From positions 1-64,000 of the forward strand of contig JAISXH010000038.1 in the NCBI GenBank assembly GCA_031270825.1: 64,000 nucleotides of DNA. The letters run 5' to 3'. A program made the translations under genes and the position numbers. Of this stretch, positions 16,521 through 24,205 are shown one piece after another. Source of the DNA: Bifidobacteriaceae bacterium (GTDB lineage Bacteria; Actinomycetota; Actinomycetes; Actinomycetales; WQXJ01). The notes beneath the pieces are model-generated. The model saw only the letters and a program-made list of their open reading frames with translations. It did no database searches and was not told the DNA's origin. Each line of letters starts with the position of its first letter. Position 1 is the first letter of the stretch.

Positions 16521-17345
16521 CGCGGGCCCCACGCCAGCGGCGCGCCGGCGATCTTCGCATACGTGGCCGCCGGGCTGGGGACGCCCACGGCTTTCATCGG
16601 CGGGGTCGGCGCTGACGCCAACGGCGCACTGTTCAAAGCCGAGTTGGCGCGGTCGGGCGCCGATCCGGCGGCGGTCCACACCGATCCGGCCGCGCCGACG
16701 GCCACGGTCATGATCCACTACGACCAGTCCGGCGGCCGCGGTTTCGACTTCGCGCTGGCGGATTCGGCGGCGGCGCGGCTGCCTGAATCGGCTCTGGGCG
16801 ATTATCCCGAGCGCGCCACCTGGTTCCACTGTTCCGGGTCGGCCTTGCAGGTGGGAGGGGACCTGGCGGCGACCACAATGAGCGCCCTGACCAGGGCGAA
16901 GGCGGCCGGCGCGCGGGTGTCGTTGGACCCGAACATTCGCCAGGAGCTGTTGACGGCCGCCGGTGTGGCGTTGCTGCGCCGTGCCCTGGCTCTGGCCGAC
17001 GCCGTCTTCCCGTCCGAGGACGAACTCGAGGTCTTGGGAATCACGGCGGATGCCCTGTCGGAAGGCGGCGTGTTGGTGGTGCAGACCATGGCGGCGGATG
17101 GGGCGCTGGCCCGGCTCGGATCGCGCTCCTGGCGCCAGCCGGCGCTGGCCGCTCCGCAGGCTGTGGTTGACACCGACGGCGCCGGCGACACCTTTGCCGG
17201 CGCTTTCGTCGCCGCCGCCATGGCCGGGCTCGAACCGGGCCAATGCCTGCGCGCAGCCTCGAAGGTGGTCGCCCAAGCCATCGCCGTCGAGGGCCCGACC
17301 ACCGTCGACCTGTCCCGGCGCCAGTGGTCCGAACTGGTCGCCTGA
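16449..17345 (+). CDS. PfkB-family carbohydrate kinase
   Basis: 298 residues, ribokinase fold. The N-terminal part has GAPAIFAYVAAGLGTPTAFI and GGVGADANGALF, and the C-terminus has the anion hole and catalytic aspartate in DTDGAGDTFAGAF. It phosphorylates a ketose, sugar acid or similar with ATP. It is the last enzyme of the polyol operon, so it probably traps the ketose made by the dehydrogenases upstream. The start at 16449 is fixed by the second copy of a tandem duplication (see that entry); the sequence from here on is intact. The substrate cannot be read from the motifs. Confidence 0.9.
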   Translation: MLISVGEPIIACERVRQADGKIARRGPHASGAPAIFAYVAAGLGTPTAFIGGVGADANGALFKAELARSGADPAAVHTDPAAPTATVMIHYDQSGGRGFDFALADSAAARLPESALGDYPERATWFHCSGSALQVGGDLAATTMSALTRAKAAGARVSLDPNIRQELLTAAGVALLRRALALADAVFPSEDELEVLGITADALSEGGVLVVQTMAADGALARLGSRSWRQPALAAPQAVVDTDGAGDTFAGAFVAAAMAGLEPGQCLRAASKVVAQAIAVEGPTTVDLSRRQWSELVA

Positions 17346-17448
17346 CCGGTCGGCCGGTCCAACTGGCGGACATACCTGGTGTGCGCGGGCGATCCAGGGC
17401 GGTGCATACTAGAACGGAACCGCACCCATCGGCCCACAGGAGGGGAAC

Positions 17449-17619
17449 ATGTCTTCCGGATTCGTTTCGACCGCCACCGACGTGGTCAAGTCATTCGGTC
17501 GCCTGCTCGGCGCCTCGGTTCGCGCCGGCGGCAAGGCGATGGACCAACTCAGCGATCGTCTGCGCGCCTATGCCGAGGGCGAACCGCCGGCGGAGCCCAT
17601 CTCCCCGAACAACGACTAG
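17449..17619 (+). CDS. Small protein, 56 residues, unknown function
   Basis: A short gene with the strongest ribosome site in the area: AGGAGGGGAAC directly before ATG 17449. The product begins MSSGFVSTATDVVKSFGRLL, followed by a Gly/Ala-rich middle, an amphipathic stretch (MDQLSDRLRAYAEG) and an acidic Pro-rich tail ending in NND. Net charge is near neutral and there is no clear membrane span. It lies 103 bp after the PfkB kinase, with TGCATACTAG upstream as a possible extended -10. I do not recognise the family. Ordinary local codon use and the ribosome site argue that it is real. Confidence 0.6.
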   Translation: MSSGFVSTATDVVKSFGRLLGASVRAGGKAMDQLSDRLRAYAEGEPPAEPISPNND

Positions 17620-18047
17620 CCGGCCGCGCCGACCAAGGCGCCGCCAAACGCCCTGCCCAGGGCCAGCGGCTGCGGTGCTCTGCGCACCGGCGCCGGCCGG
17701 CCGCACGTGGACCTGGGAAAGGGCAGGTGAATCGACTGGGCAGGCGAACGGGCGGCCGGGCCCGGGAGGCGGCGTCACAAGCGCGTCCTAAATGACGGGT
17801 ACAGCCGTAGATTCGCCGATTCGTAAACCGGTACGTAGACTTTGGTATTGTCCGCCCCCAGGTTAGGTGTTCTCGATGATGGCCTTCCGATCGGTCCGCC
17901 GGGCCACCTCGGCCTGGCGCCCAGGATCCCGCTGACGCGGCGCCGCTCCTACTTAACCAAACTGGCGCCCGCTCACGCCGGCCACATCCACCGCGCCGGG
18001 GTGGTGGTTTGGCGGCATCAACACCACGTTCGAGCGAGCGTGGCTCG
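17620..18047. other. Intergenic stretch without a convincing gene
   Basis: No frame here has a ribosome site plus a sensible product. Because it ends in a textbook plus-strand terminator (18048-18080) with no gene feeding into it, it may encode a small untranslated RNA or the remains of a lost gene. Confidence 0.4.
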
Positions 18048-18080
18048 ACGGCTCCCCGTTATACGGGGGCCGTTTTTCTT
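18048..18080 (+). terminator. Rho-independent terminator
   Basis: The stem ACGGCTCCCCG (18048-18058) pairs with CGGGGGCCGT (18064-18073) with one mismatch or bulge, a five-base loop, then TTTTTCTT. It is the clearest intrinsic terminator in the window, yet no recognisable gene precedes it. Confidence 0.8.
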
Positions 18081-18117
18081 GTGCCGGGGGTTCCATGGGC
18101 GGCGGGAGAAGGCCAGC

Positions 18118-18148
18118 CCGGTGAACCCACACTTGGTGGGTTCACCGG
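18118..18148 (-). terminator. Hairpin downstream of the tRNA gene
   Basis: A perfect 12-bp stem, CCGGTGAACCCA against TGGGTTCACCGG, with a seven-base loop. It lies 29-59 bp past the tRNA 3' end on the minus strand. There is no T-run in that direction. Confidence 0.55.
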
Positions 18149-18176
18149 TTTCCGATGTCCTGAGACATCACTTCGG

Positions 18177-18250
18177 TGCCCTGGGCGGGATTCGAACCCG
18201 CACCGTGCCGGGTTTGAGCCGACTGCCTCTACCAGTTGGGCCACCAGGGC
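18177..18250 (-). tRNA. tRNA with CAA anticodon (Leu), short variable region
   Basis: 74 nt folding as a cloverleaf. The acceptor is GCCCTGG/CCAGGGC with discriminator A. The D arm is GCC-N11-GGC with GGTAGA in the loop. The anticodon stem is GTCGG/CCGGC around CTCAAAC, giving anticodon CAA. The T arm is GCGGG-TTCGAAT-CCCGC. CCA is not encoded. The anticodon reads the leucine codon UUG, but the variable region is only five bases (ACGGT), whereas bacterial tRNA-Leu normally has a long variable arm. The three-pair D stem does resemble tRNA-Leu. Confidence 0.88.
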
Positions 18251-18282
18251 CGGTGCTGACGCCTTGATCACGTCAGGGACAC

Positions 18283-18288
18283 TAGGCT
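18283..18288 (+). promoter_or_regulatory. -10 box TAGGCT, leaderless promoter
   Basis: TAGGCT ends seven bases before GTG 18296. No ribosome site is present. Confidence 0.55.
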
Positions 18289-18295
18289 ACATGCT

Positions 18296-18895
18296 GTGAC
18301 TGACAAGAGGGCAAACGAGGTGGCCGCACGCCGGGTGGTGGTGGCCGAAGACGAGGCGCTGATTCGGCTGGACGCGGTGGAGATTCTGCGCGAGGCCGGA
18401 TTCGATGTGGTTGGAGAGGCCACCAACGGCGAGGAAGCTGTCAAGCTGGCGGAGGAGCTCCGCCCGGACGTGGTGATCATGGACATCAAGATGCCGGTCA
18501 TGGACGGCCTGACAGCGGCCGACAAGATCGGCCAAGACCGGATCGCTCCGGTTGTCATGCTGACGGCGTTCTCCCAACAAGACCTGGTTGACAGAGCCAA
18601 GGACGTGGGCGCCATGGCTTTTGTGGTCAAGCCGTTCACGGCTGCGGATCTGTTGCCCGCCATCGAAATCGCCATAGCCCGCCACGATGAGATCGTCTCG
18701 CTCGAAGAAGAGGTCTCCACCATGGAGGAGCGCCTGGAGACGCGCAAGCGGGTCGAGCGCGCGAAGGGCCTGCTGATGCAGAAGATGGAGCTGACCGAGC
18801 CGGAGGCGTTCCGCTGGATCCAAAAGACCTCCATGAACCGCCGCCTCACCATGCGCGAAGTCGCCGACGCCGTAATCGCCCAAATGGGCGCCTAG
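18296..18895 (+). CDS. pdtaR: ANTAR-domain response regulator (PdtaR-like)
   Basis: 199 residues: a receiver domain (VVVAEDEALIRLDAVEIL, phospho-acceptor Asp63 in VVIMDIKMP, FVVKPF) joined through a coiled coil (residues about 135-150) to a C-terminal ANTAR RNA-binding domain (RVERAKGLLMQKMELTEPEA, RRLTMREVADAVI). ANTAR regulators bind two-hexaloop RNA hairpins and stop transcription termination when phosphorylated. The partner kinase is usually encoded elsewhere in Actinomycetota, and none is present here. It lies directly before polA, an arrangement also seen in mycobacteria. The GTG start has a leaderless -10 box. The assignment is strong; its RNA targets are not visible in this window. 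Confidence 0.92.
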   Translation: MTDKRANEVAARRVVVAEDEALIRLDAVEILREAGFDVVGEATNGEEAVKLAEELRPDVVIMDIKMPVMDGLTAADKIGQDRIAPVVMLTAFSQQDLVDRAKDVGAMAFVVKPFTAADLLPAIEIAIARHDEIVSLEEEVSTMEERLETRKRVERAKGLLMQKMELTEPEAFRWIQKTSMNRRLTMREVADAVIAQMGA

Positions 18896-18912
18896 CCCCT
18901 CAAATTCCGCAA

Positions 18913-18940
18913 GGGGGCGGTGATTGTGTTGATTCCGCGC
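18913..18940. repeat. Family B repeat, single diverged copy
   Basis: One 28-bp copy (GGGGGCGGTGATTGTGTTGA, then TTCCGC), 18 bp after the pdtaR-like stop and before polA. Confidence 0.8.
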
Positions 18941-19004
18941 CAAACGGGACGCGGCGAAACTGGGCCGGCCGCATCTTGCCCCTGAACCGCTGACGGCGGG
19001 GCCG

Positions 19005-19010
19005 TAACCT
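19005..19010 (+). promoter_or_regulatory. -10 box TAACCT of polA
   Basis: TAACCT ends six bases before ATG 19017. There is no ribosome site, so the mRNA is probably leaderless. Confidence 0.55.
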
Positions 19011-19016
19011 AGAGCA

Positions 19017-21698
19017 ATGACTCCGACGCTGTTGCTGCTCGACGGGCACTCACTGGCCTTCCGCGCCTTCTACGCCCTGCGCGAGGCCGACTTCACCACC
19101 ACCACCGGCGAGCCGGTGGGCGCAGTCTATGGGTTCATCAACATGCTGGCCAGCCAGTTGAGGCGGTTCCAGCCGACCCATGTGGCGGCCGCCTTCGACG
19201 CCTCCCGGCACTCCTTCAGGACGGACCTCTACCCCGAATACAAGGCCGGGCGCGCGCAGACGCCGGAGGAATTCAAGGGCCAGGTGCCGTTGATCCAGGA
19301 CGTGCTCGGGGCCCTGGGCATCCACTGTTTCGAGGTGCCAGAGGTGGAGGCCGATGACGTGGTGGCCACTTTGGCGACCAGGGCCGCCCAAGAGGGCATG
19401 AACGTTCTGGTCGTCTCGGGCGACCGTGACACCTTCCAGCTGGTCAGCGACCAGATCACGGTCCTGTATCCGCAGGGCAGGGGCTCCCAGTCGGAGCTGG
19501 CGCAGATCACCCCGGCGGAGGTGGAGGCTCGCTATCACGTCAGGCCGGATCAGTATCCGGATCTGGCGGCCCTGGTGGGAGAGCAGTCTGACAACCTGCC
19601 GGGGGTCCCGAAGGTCGGCAAGGTCACCGCCGCCAAATGGATCAACCAGTATGGCTCGCTCGATCAGGTGCTCGGCCGGGCCGACCAGATCAAGGGCGTG
19701 GTCGGGGAGTCGCTCCGCCAGCACCTGGAGCAGGTCAAGCTCAACCGCCGGTTGGGTGAACTGAGGCGGGACGTCGACTTGGGCGCGGACCCGCAGGAAC
19801 TGAAGCTCGGAGCGGTCAACCGGCAGGAATTGGATCTGCTCTTCTCATCGCTCCAGTTCGGCCGCATCAAGGAGCGCTTGCTGGACTCCGGGGTCTGGGA
19901 CGCGAACGCGATCCGGGAACCGCTTCAGGCCCCGCCGGAGGCGGTCGAACCGGTGGTGATCGGTGTTGGCGGCCTGGGCGCCTACTTGGGCGAATACCAG
20001 GGCGAGACGGCCGGGATCCAAGTGGAGGGACGCCTCCTACCGGGCGCAGGCGAGGCTTGGGGGATTGCCGTCGGTTTTGGCGACGGCCGCGTCACCGTGG
20101 TCGAAGCGCAGTCGATCGACCCGGTGGACGGGGCGGATTTGGCCAAGTGGTTGGAAGATCCCGATGCCGCCAAGGCAGTCCACGACGCCAAGGCCGCCAT
20201 CCAGGAGCTTCACGGCAGCGGCTTCCAGCTGCGAGGCGTGGTCTTCGACACCCAGCTGGCGGCCTATCTGATCTGGCCGGATCAGCGCGGCTACGACCTG
20301 GCCGATTTGACCGAGCGCCTCCTGGGCGAGCGTTTGGCCGAGGAGGAGCGCGGCGGGCAGGGCGTGCTCGATCTGGGCGACGGTTCGGCGGACCTGCGCC
20401 AGGCCACCAGCGCGGTGGCGACCGCGCGTTTGGTCGAGCCGCTGACCAGGGAACTCAAGGATCGCCAGGCCACCAGCCTGTTGGTGGAAGTCGAACAGCC
20501 GTTGACGGGGGTCTTGGCCCTGATGGAGCGGGCCGGCGTGGCGGTGGACGCGAACCGTCTGGGCCAGGTCCGCGATGAGCTGGCCGGCCGCGTCGAAATG
20601 GCGCAGCGGGACGCCATCACGGCCCTGGGCGGTCGCCAGGTCAACTTGGGTAGTCCTAAAGCCCTCCAGGAAGTGCTGTTCAACGACCTGGGCATGCCGA
20701 AGACCAGAAAGACTAAGACGGGCTATTCGACTGACGCCGAATCTCTCGCCGACCTGTTCAAACGCACCGAGCATCCTTTCCTGGAACACCTGCTGTCCCA
20801 CCGGGACGCCATCAAACTGCGCCAAATGGTCGATTCGTTGCTCAGCTCGATCCAGGACGACGGCCGCATCCACACCACCTTCGGGCAGACGGTGGCGGCC
20901 ACGGGCAGACTCTCCAGTTCCGACCCCAATCTGCAGAACATTCCCGGCCGCAGTCAGATCGGCCGCCAGATCAGGCATTGTTTCGTGGTCGGCAACGGCT
21001 ACGCGGAGCTGATGACCGCCGATTACTCCCAGATCGAGATGCGCATCATGGCCGATCTGAGCGGCGACGAAGGGCTAATCGCCGCCCTCGGCGAAGGCGA
21101 GGATCTCCACCGGACGGTGGCCGCCCGCGTCTTCGGGACGGCGCCCGACCGGGTCACGTCTGAGCAGCGATCCCGCATCAAGGCGATGAGCTATGGCTTG
21201 GCCTACGGGCTGTCCGCCTACGGCCTGGCCCGGCAACTCGGCATCGGGCAAAGCGAAGCGGAAGAGCTGCGCAATGACTACTTCGCGCGCTTTGGCGGCA
21301 TCCGCGACTACCTGGAGGGCGTCGTCAGGCAGGCGCGGCGGGACGGTTACACCCAGACGATTCTGGGCCGGCGGCGCTACCTGCCCGATCTCGCCAGCCC
21401 GAACCGCCAGCGCCGCGAGATGGCTGAGCGGATGGCTTTGAACGCGCCCATCCAGGGCAGCGCCGCCGACATCATCAAGGTGGCCATGTTGAAGGTTGAC
21501 GACGCCCTGCGCCAGGCTGCGGCCAAGTCCCGCATGATCTTGCAGGTCCACGACGAATTGGTGGTAGAGGTCGCCGATGCCGAGTCGCCATTTGTGGAGG
21601 AAACCTTACGTCGGGAGATGGCGGCCGCCGCGCAGTTGAAGGTGCCGCTGACGGTCTCGGTGGGACGGGGCGAGTCCTGGCGCGAGGCCGGTCACTGA
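19017..21698 (+). CDS. polA: DNA polymerase I
   Basis: 893 residues in the family order. The 5'-nuclease domain (LLLDGHSLAFRAFYAL, VEADDVVATLA, GVPKVGKVTAAKW) spans about 1-290. A degenerate 3'-exonuclease-like domain (about 300-480) follows. The polymerase domain has motif A DYSQIEMRIMA, motif B RIKAMSYGLAYGLSAYGL and motif C LQVHDELVVEV. It fills gaps and removes RNA primers in repair and lagging-strand synthesis. The acidic residues needed for proofreading are not present in the middle domain, as is usual for Gram-positive Pol I. It is preceded by a leaderless -10 box and followed by a three-unit 24-bp repeat over its stop codon. Confidence 0.97.
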   Translation: MTPTLLLLDGHSLAFRAFYALREADFTTTTGEPVGAVYGFINMLASQLRRFQPTHVAAAFDASRHSFRTDLYPEYKAGRAQTPEEFKGQVPLIQDVLGALGIHCFEVPEVEADDVVATLATRAAQEGMNVLVVSGDRDTFQLVSDQITVLYPQGRGSQSELAQITPAEVEARYHVRPDQYPDLAALVGEQSDNLPGVPKVGKVTAAKWINQYGSLDQVLGRADQIKGVVGESLRQHLEQVKLNRRLGELRRDVDLGADPQELKLGAVNRQELDLLFSSLQFGRIKERLLDSGVWDANAIREPLQAPPEAVEPVVIGVGGLGAYLGEYQGETAGIQVEGRLLPGAGEAWGIAVGFGDGRVTVVEAQSIDPVDGADLAKWLEDPDAAKAVHDAKAAIQELHGSGFQLRGVVFDTQLAAYLIWPDQRGYDLADLTERLLGERLAEEERGGQGVLDLGDGSADLRQATSAVATARLVEPLTRELKDRQATSLLVEVEQPLTGVLALMERAGVAVDANRLGQVRDELAGRVEMAQRDAITALGGRQVNLGSPKALQEVLFNDLGMPKTRKTKTGYSTDAESLADLFKRTEHPFLEHLLSHRDAIKLRQMVDSLLSSIQDDGRIHTTFGQTVAATGRLSSSDPNLQNIPGRSQIGRQIRHCFVVGNGYAELMTADYSQIEMRIMADLSGDEGLIAALGEGEDLHRTVAARVFGTAPDRVTSEQRSRIKAMSYGLAYGLSAYGLARQLGIGQSEAEELRNDYFARFGGIRDYLEGVVRQARRDGYTQTILGRRRYLPDLASPNRQRREMAERMALNAPIQGSAADIIKVAMLKVDDALRQAAAKSRMILQVHDELVVEVADAESPFVEETLRREMAAAAQLKVPLTVSVGRGESWREAGH

Positions 21699-21766
21699 CG
21701 GATGGAGCCGGTGGTTGACTGACCGGCGGAGCCGGCGGTTGACTGACCGGCGGGACCGGCGATGCG
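21695..21766 (+). repeat. Three tandem 24-bp units over the polA stop
   Basis: Units at 21695, 21719 and 21743 read roughly CTGACCGGCGGAGCCGGCGG then TTGA. The first unit contains the polA stop codon. Each is internally self-complementary (CCGGCGGAGCCGG), so the tail could fold into stacked hairpins. Confidence 0.85.
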
Positions 21767-21817
21767 CGTCCAAGAAAAGTGCCCGCGTAGTGGTGGTTAA
21801 CAAGGACGGCCAACGTC

Positions 21818-21823
21818 TAAGCT
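21818..21823 (+). promoter_or_regulatory. -10 box TAAGCT, leaderless promoter
   Basis: TAAGCT ends six bases before GTG 21830 of the MFS gene. Confidence 0.5.
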
Positions 21824-21829
21824 TGGCTG

Positions 21830-23032
21830 GTGCCCCAGCCGGTTTTGCCCAAGTCTCAAGCCGGTTTGATCGTTTTGCTCGGATCGATGACGGCGCTGGG
21901 AGCTGTTGCCGGAGACATTTATCTGCCGTCGCTGCCAGAGGTGATGGAGGACCTCGACACCTCGCGGGCGTGGGTTCAGGCGACGATCACTGTGACCATG
22001 GCGGGGGGCGCCGTCGGCCAGTTGCTGATCGGGCCGCTGTCAGACCGCTATGGGCGCCGCCAACCGGTGCTGGCCGGATTGGTGCTGCATGTGGCGGCGT
22101 CGATCGGGATCATCTTCACGCCTTCGATCAGCCTGCTGGTCGGCTTGCGGTTCCTTCAGGGGATTGGCAACGCCTCGGCCGGGGTGGTGGCCATGGCCAT
22201 CATCCGCGATCTCAGGACCGGTTCGCAGGCGGCCAAGCTGCTCTCGCAGCTGGTCTTGGTGATCGGGGTCGCGCCGCTGTTCGCGCCGACGATCGGGACG
22301 GCCCTGGCCGGGCTGGGCACCTGGCGCTACGCCTTCGTGTTCCTGGCGGTGGTGGGCTTGGCTCTGGGCGCGTTCGTTTGGGCGCGGGTGCCGGACACCC
22401 GCACTGAGGAGGTCAAGCGCACGGCGACCGGCGTGGGGAAGGCCTTCAAGGCCTACTGGCGGCTGGCTCAGGATTATCGTTTCATGGGCTACGGGCTGAT
22501 TCCCGGCTTGGCGCACTCGGCCATGATGGCCTGGGTCATATCTTCGCCCTTCCTGATCCGGACGCAGTATGGCCGTTCTGCGACGGCGTTCGCGTTCATC
22601 TTCGCGCTCTGCGGCGTGTTCATGGTGGGCGGCGCCCAGTTGAACGCCGCCCTGGTGTACCGGTTCAAACCGAAGTCGCTGCTGCTCTTCGCGCTGCCGA
22701 TGCAGCTGGTCTTCGCGCTGGCGGGCCTGGTGTTGGGCATTGTCGGTTGGGGAGGCCTTCCCGGCCTGATCGCGGGCATGTCGGTGCTGCTGTTCCTGAA
22801 CGGTCTGGTGCCGGCCAACGCCTCGGCGTTGGCCTTATCCCGCCATGGCGAGTCCTCGGGCGCGGCCAGCGCGCTGATCGGCACGACCCAACTGGGCGCG
22901 ACGGCGGCGGTGATGGCGGTGATGTCATTGGTGGGCGAGAATCAGCGCGACATGATCTCGGTCCAGGTGGCCGTGCTGGCCGGCGCTTTGATCATTGTGC
23001 TGGCGGGCGGCGGCTACCGCCGAGCGCGCTAG
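21830..23032 (+). CDS. MFS multidrug efflux transporter, Bcr/CflA family
   Basis: 400 residues with about twelve transmembrane segments. The first loop has GDIYLPSLPEVMEDL, the Bcr/CflA signature (usually DMYLPALP). Loop 2-3 has the MFS motif GPLSDRYGRRQPVL, and GLRFLQGIGNASAGVVAMAI is motif C-like. Relatives export bicyclomycin, chloramphenicol or cysteine-type compounds with proton antiport. It starts at a GTG with a leaderless -10 box, so it is transcribed apart from polA. The substrate is unknown; the family is clear. Confidence 0.92.
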   Translation: MPQPVLPKSQAGLIVLLGSMTALGAVAGDIYLPSLPEVMEDLDTSRAWVQATITVTMAGGAVGQLLIGPLSDRYGRRQPVLAGLVLHVAASIGIIFTPSISLLVGLRFLQGIGNASAGVVAMAIIRDLRTGSQAAKLLSQLVLVIGVAPLFAPTIGTALAGLGTWRYAFVFLAVVGLALGAFVWARVPDTRTEEVKRTATGVGKAFKAYWRLAQDYRFMGYGLIPGLAHSAMMAWVISSPFLIRTQYGRSATAFAFIFALCGVFMVGGAQLNAALVYRFKPKSLLLFALPMQLVFALAGLVLGIVGWGGLPGLIAGMSVLLFLNGLVPANASALALSRHGESSGAASALIGTTQLGATAAVMAVMSLVGENQRDMISVQVAVLAGALIIVLAGGGYRRAR

Positions 23033-23194
23033 CGGATGTCCCCTGGCGCCAGGACGCCGGTCTGAACGCCGTTGGGCCGGGCCTATCATGGTTGCGCTCG
23101 GAGGCGGGCGCGGCCCCTCTCAGGTGGCGGGTTGTCCCACCTGAGAGTTCGCATTTCGGCCGGATTGCGACTAGCATCGGGGGAGTTTTTGGAT

Positions 23195-23204
23195 ACACAA
23201 GTGT
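23195..23204. promoter_or_regulatory. Candidate SufR operator
   Basis: The dyad ACACAAGTGT (ACAC-AA-GTGT) lies 30 bp before sufR. SufR proteins of mycobacteria are described as binding ACAC/GTGT-type dyads, so this is a reasonable autoregulatory site for the operon. Position and symmetry are seen; binding is inferred. Confidence 0.45.
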
Positions 23205-23233
23205 TGCGCATTAGGCGCGGAAGTGGGAGGCGG

Positions 23234-24205
23234 ATGATGACCGAGCCGGCCGCCGATCCCGGCAGCGTCAGCGACGCCAGCGGTCCGTCGCCGAAGAGCG
23301 ATCTCGCAGCTAGCGCGCCCTCATCCGCGCCCCAGTCGGTCGCCGGTCCCGCCAACGGCGATCCCGCCAACGCGGAGCCGGCCGGCGCCGCGCCGGCCGA
23401 TGGCGCGCCGCCAGCCAACTCTGACGCCACCACCAGGGCGCAGATCCTCGGCCTGATCGTCACGGACGGGCCGATCTCGGCCGGTCAGATCGCCTCCGAC
23501 TTGTCGCTCGCCGCCGCCGGCATCCGCCGCCACCTGGGCGAATTGGCCGCCGCCGGGCTGATCGAGGACCATCCCGGGCCGGGCCCGGCCAACCGCCAGC
23601 GCGGCCGCGGCCGTCCCGCCCGCTACTTCGTGGCCACCCGCAGCGCCCATCAGGCCCTCAAACAGGAGACGCCTTCGCTAGCGGTGGAGGCGATCGAATT
23701 CCTGGGCCAGGCGGCCGGGCGAGAGGCCATTGGCGGCTTCGCCGGACAGCGCGCCCAACGTTTGGAAGACCGCTACGCGGACACCGTCCAAAATGCTGGC
23801 TCGGACCTGGCCGCCCGGATCGAGGCGCTCGCCGGCGCCATGAACGAGGATGGCTTCGCAGCCACCGTCAGGCCGGGTCCAAGGGGCCTGACCCTCCAGC
23901 TGTGCCAGGGCCACTGCCCGGTTCATCAAGTGGCGCAGGCCTTCCCGGAGTTCTGCGAAGCCGAAACGCGAGCGATTTCGCGTTTGCTGGGCGTTCATGT
24001 CCAACGTTTGGCTACCCTGGCCGGGGGCGAACACGTTTGCACCACCTGCGTGCCGGTGGCCCTCGGCATACCGACCGCACCGACCGCGCCGACCGCGCCG
24101 ACCGCGCCGACCGGAGCCGCCCAGGCCGGGGGCCAACCCAAGGCGAGCGCTTTGGCTGGGTCTGGCACGGCATCGGACAAAGGCAGAACTAAAGGAGATC
24201 TATGA
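23234..24205 (+). CDS. sufR: SufR-type iron-sulfur-sensing repressor
   Basis: 323 residues from ATG 23234 behind GGGAGG. An Ala/Pro-rich tail of about 65 residues precedes a winged helix ([48 protein letters not shown]). The C-terminal half has the cluster-binding cysteines [20 protein letters not shown] and HVCTTCVP. SufR holds a [4Fe-4S] cluster and represses the suf operon when clusters are plentiful. The last ligand motif here is CTTC, and a repeated Thr-Ala-Pro linker follows. The stop overlaps the sufB start (ATGA), placing it at the head of the operon it should control. Confidence 0.92.
   Translation: MMTEPAADPGSVSDASGPSPKSDLAASAPSSAPQSVAGPANGDPANAEPAGAAPADGAPPANSDATTRAQILGLIVTDGPISAGQIASDLSLAAAGIRRHLGELAAAGLIEDHPGPGPANRQRGRGRPARYFVATRSAHQALKQETPSLAVEAIEFLGQAAGREAIGGFAGQRAQRLEDRYADTVQNAGSDLAARIEALAGAMNEDGFAATVRPGPRGLTLQLCQGHCPVHQVAQAFPEFCEAETRAISRLLGVHVQRLATLAGGEHVCTTCVPVALGIPTAPTAPTAPTAPTGAAQAGGQPKASALAGSGTASDKGRTKGDL

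Noticed and set aside
18059-18271. Minus-strand ORF containing LVAQLVEAVGSNPARCG
   Set aside because: It is the usual false translation of a tRNA gene (18177-18250).
19897-20450. Loss of proofreading in DNA polymerase I as a novelty
   Set aside because: Missing exonuclease acidic residues are normal for Pol I of Gram-positive bacteria.
24061-24120. Tandem ACCGCGCCG repeat near the sufR end
   Set aside because: It is in-frame Thr-Ala-Pro low complexity inside the sufR coding sequence, not an independent element.
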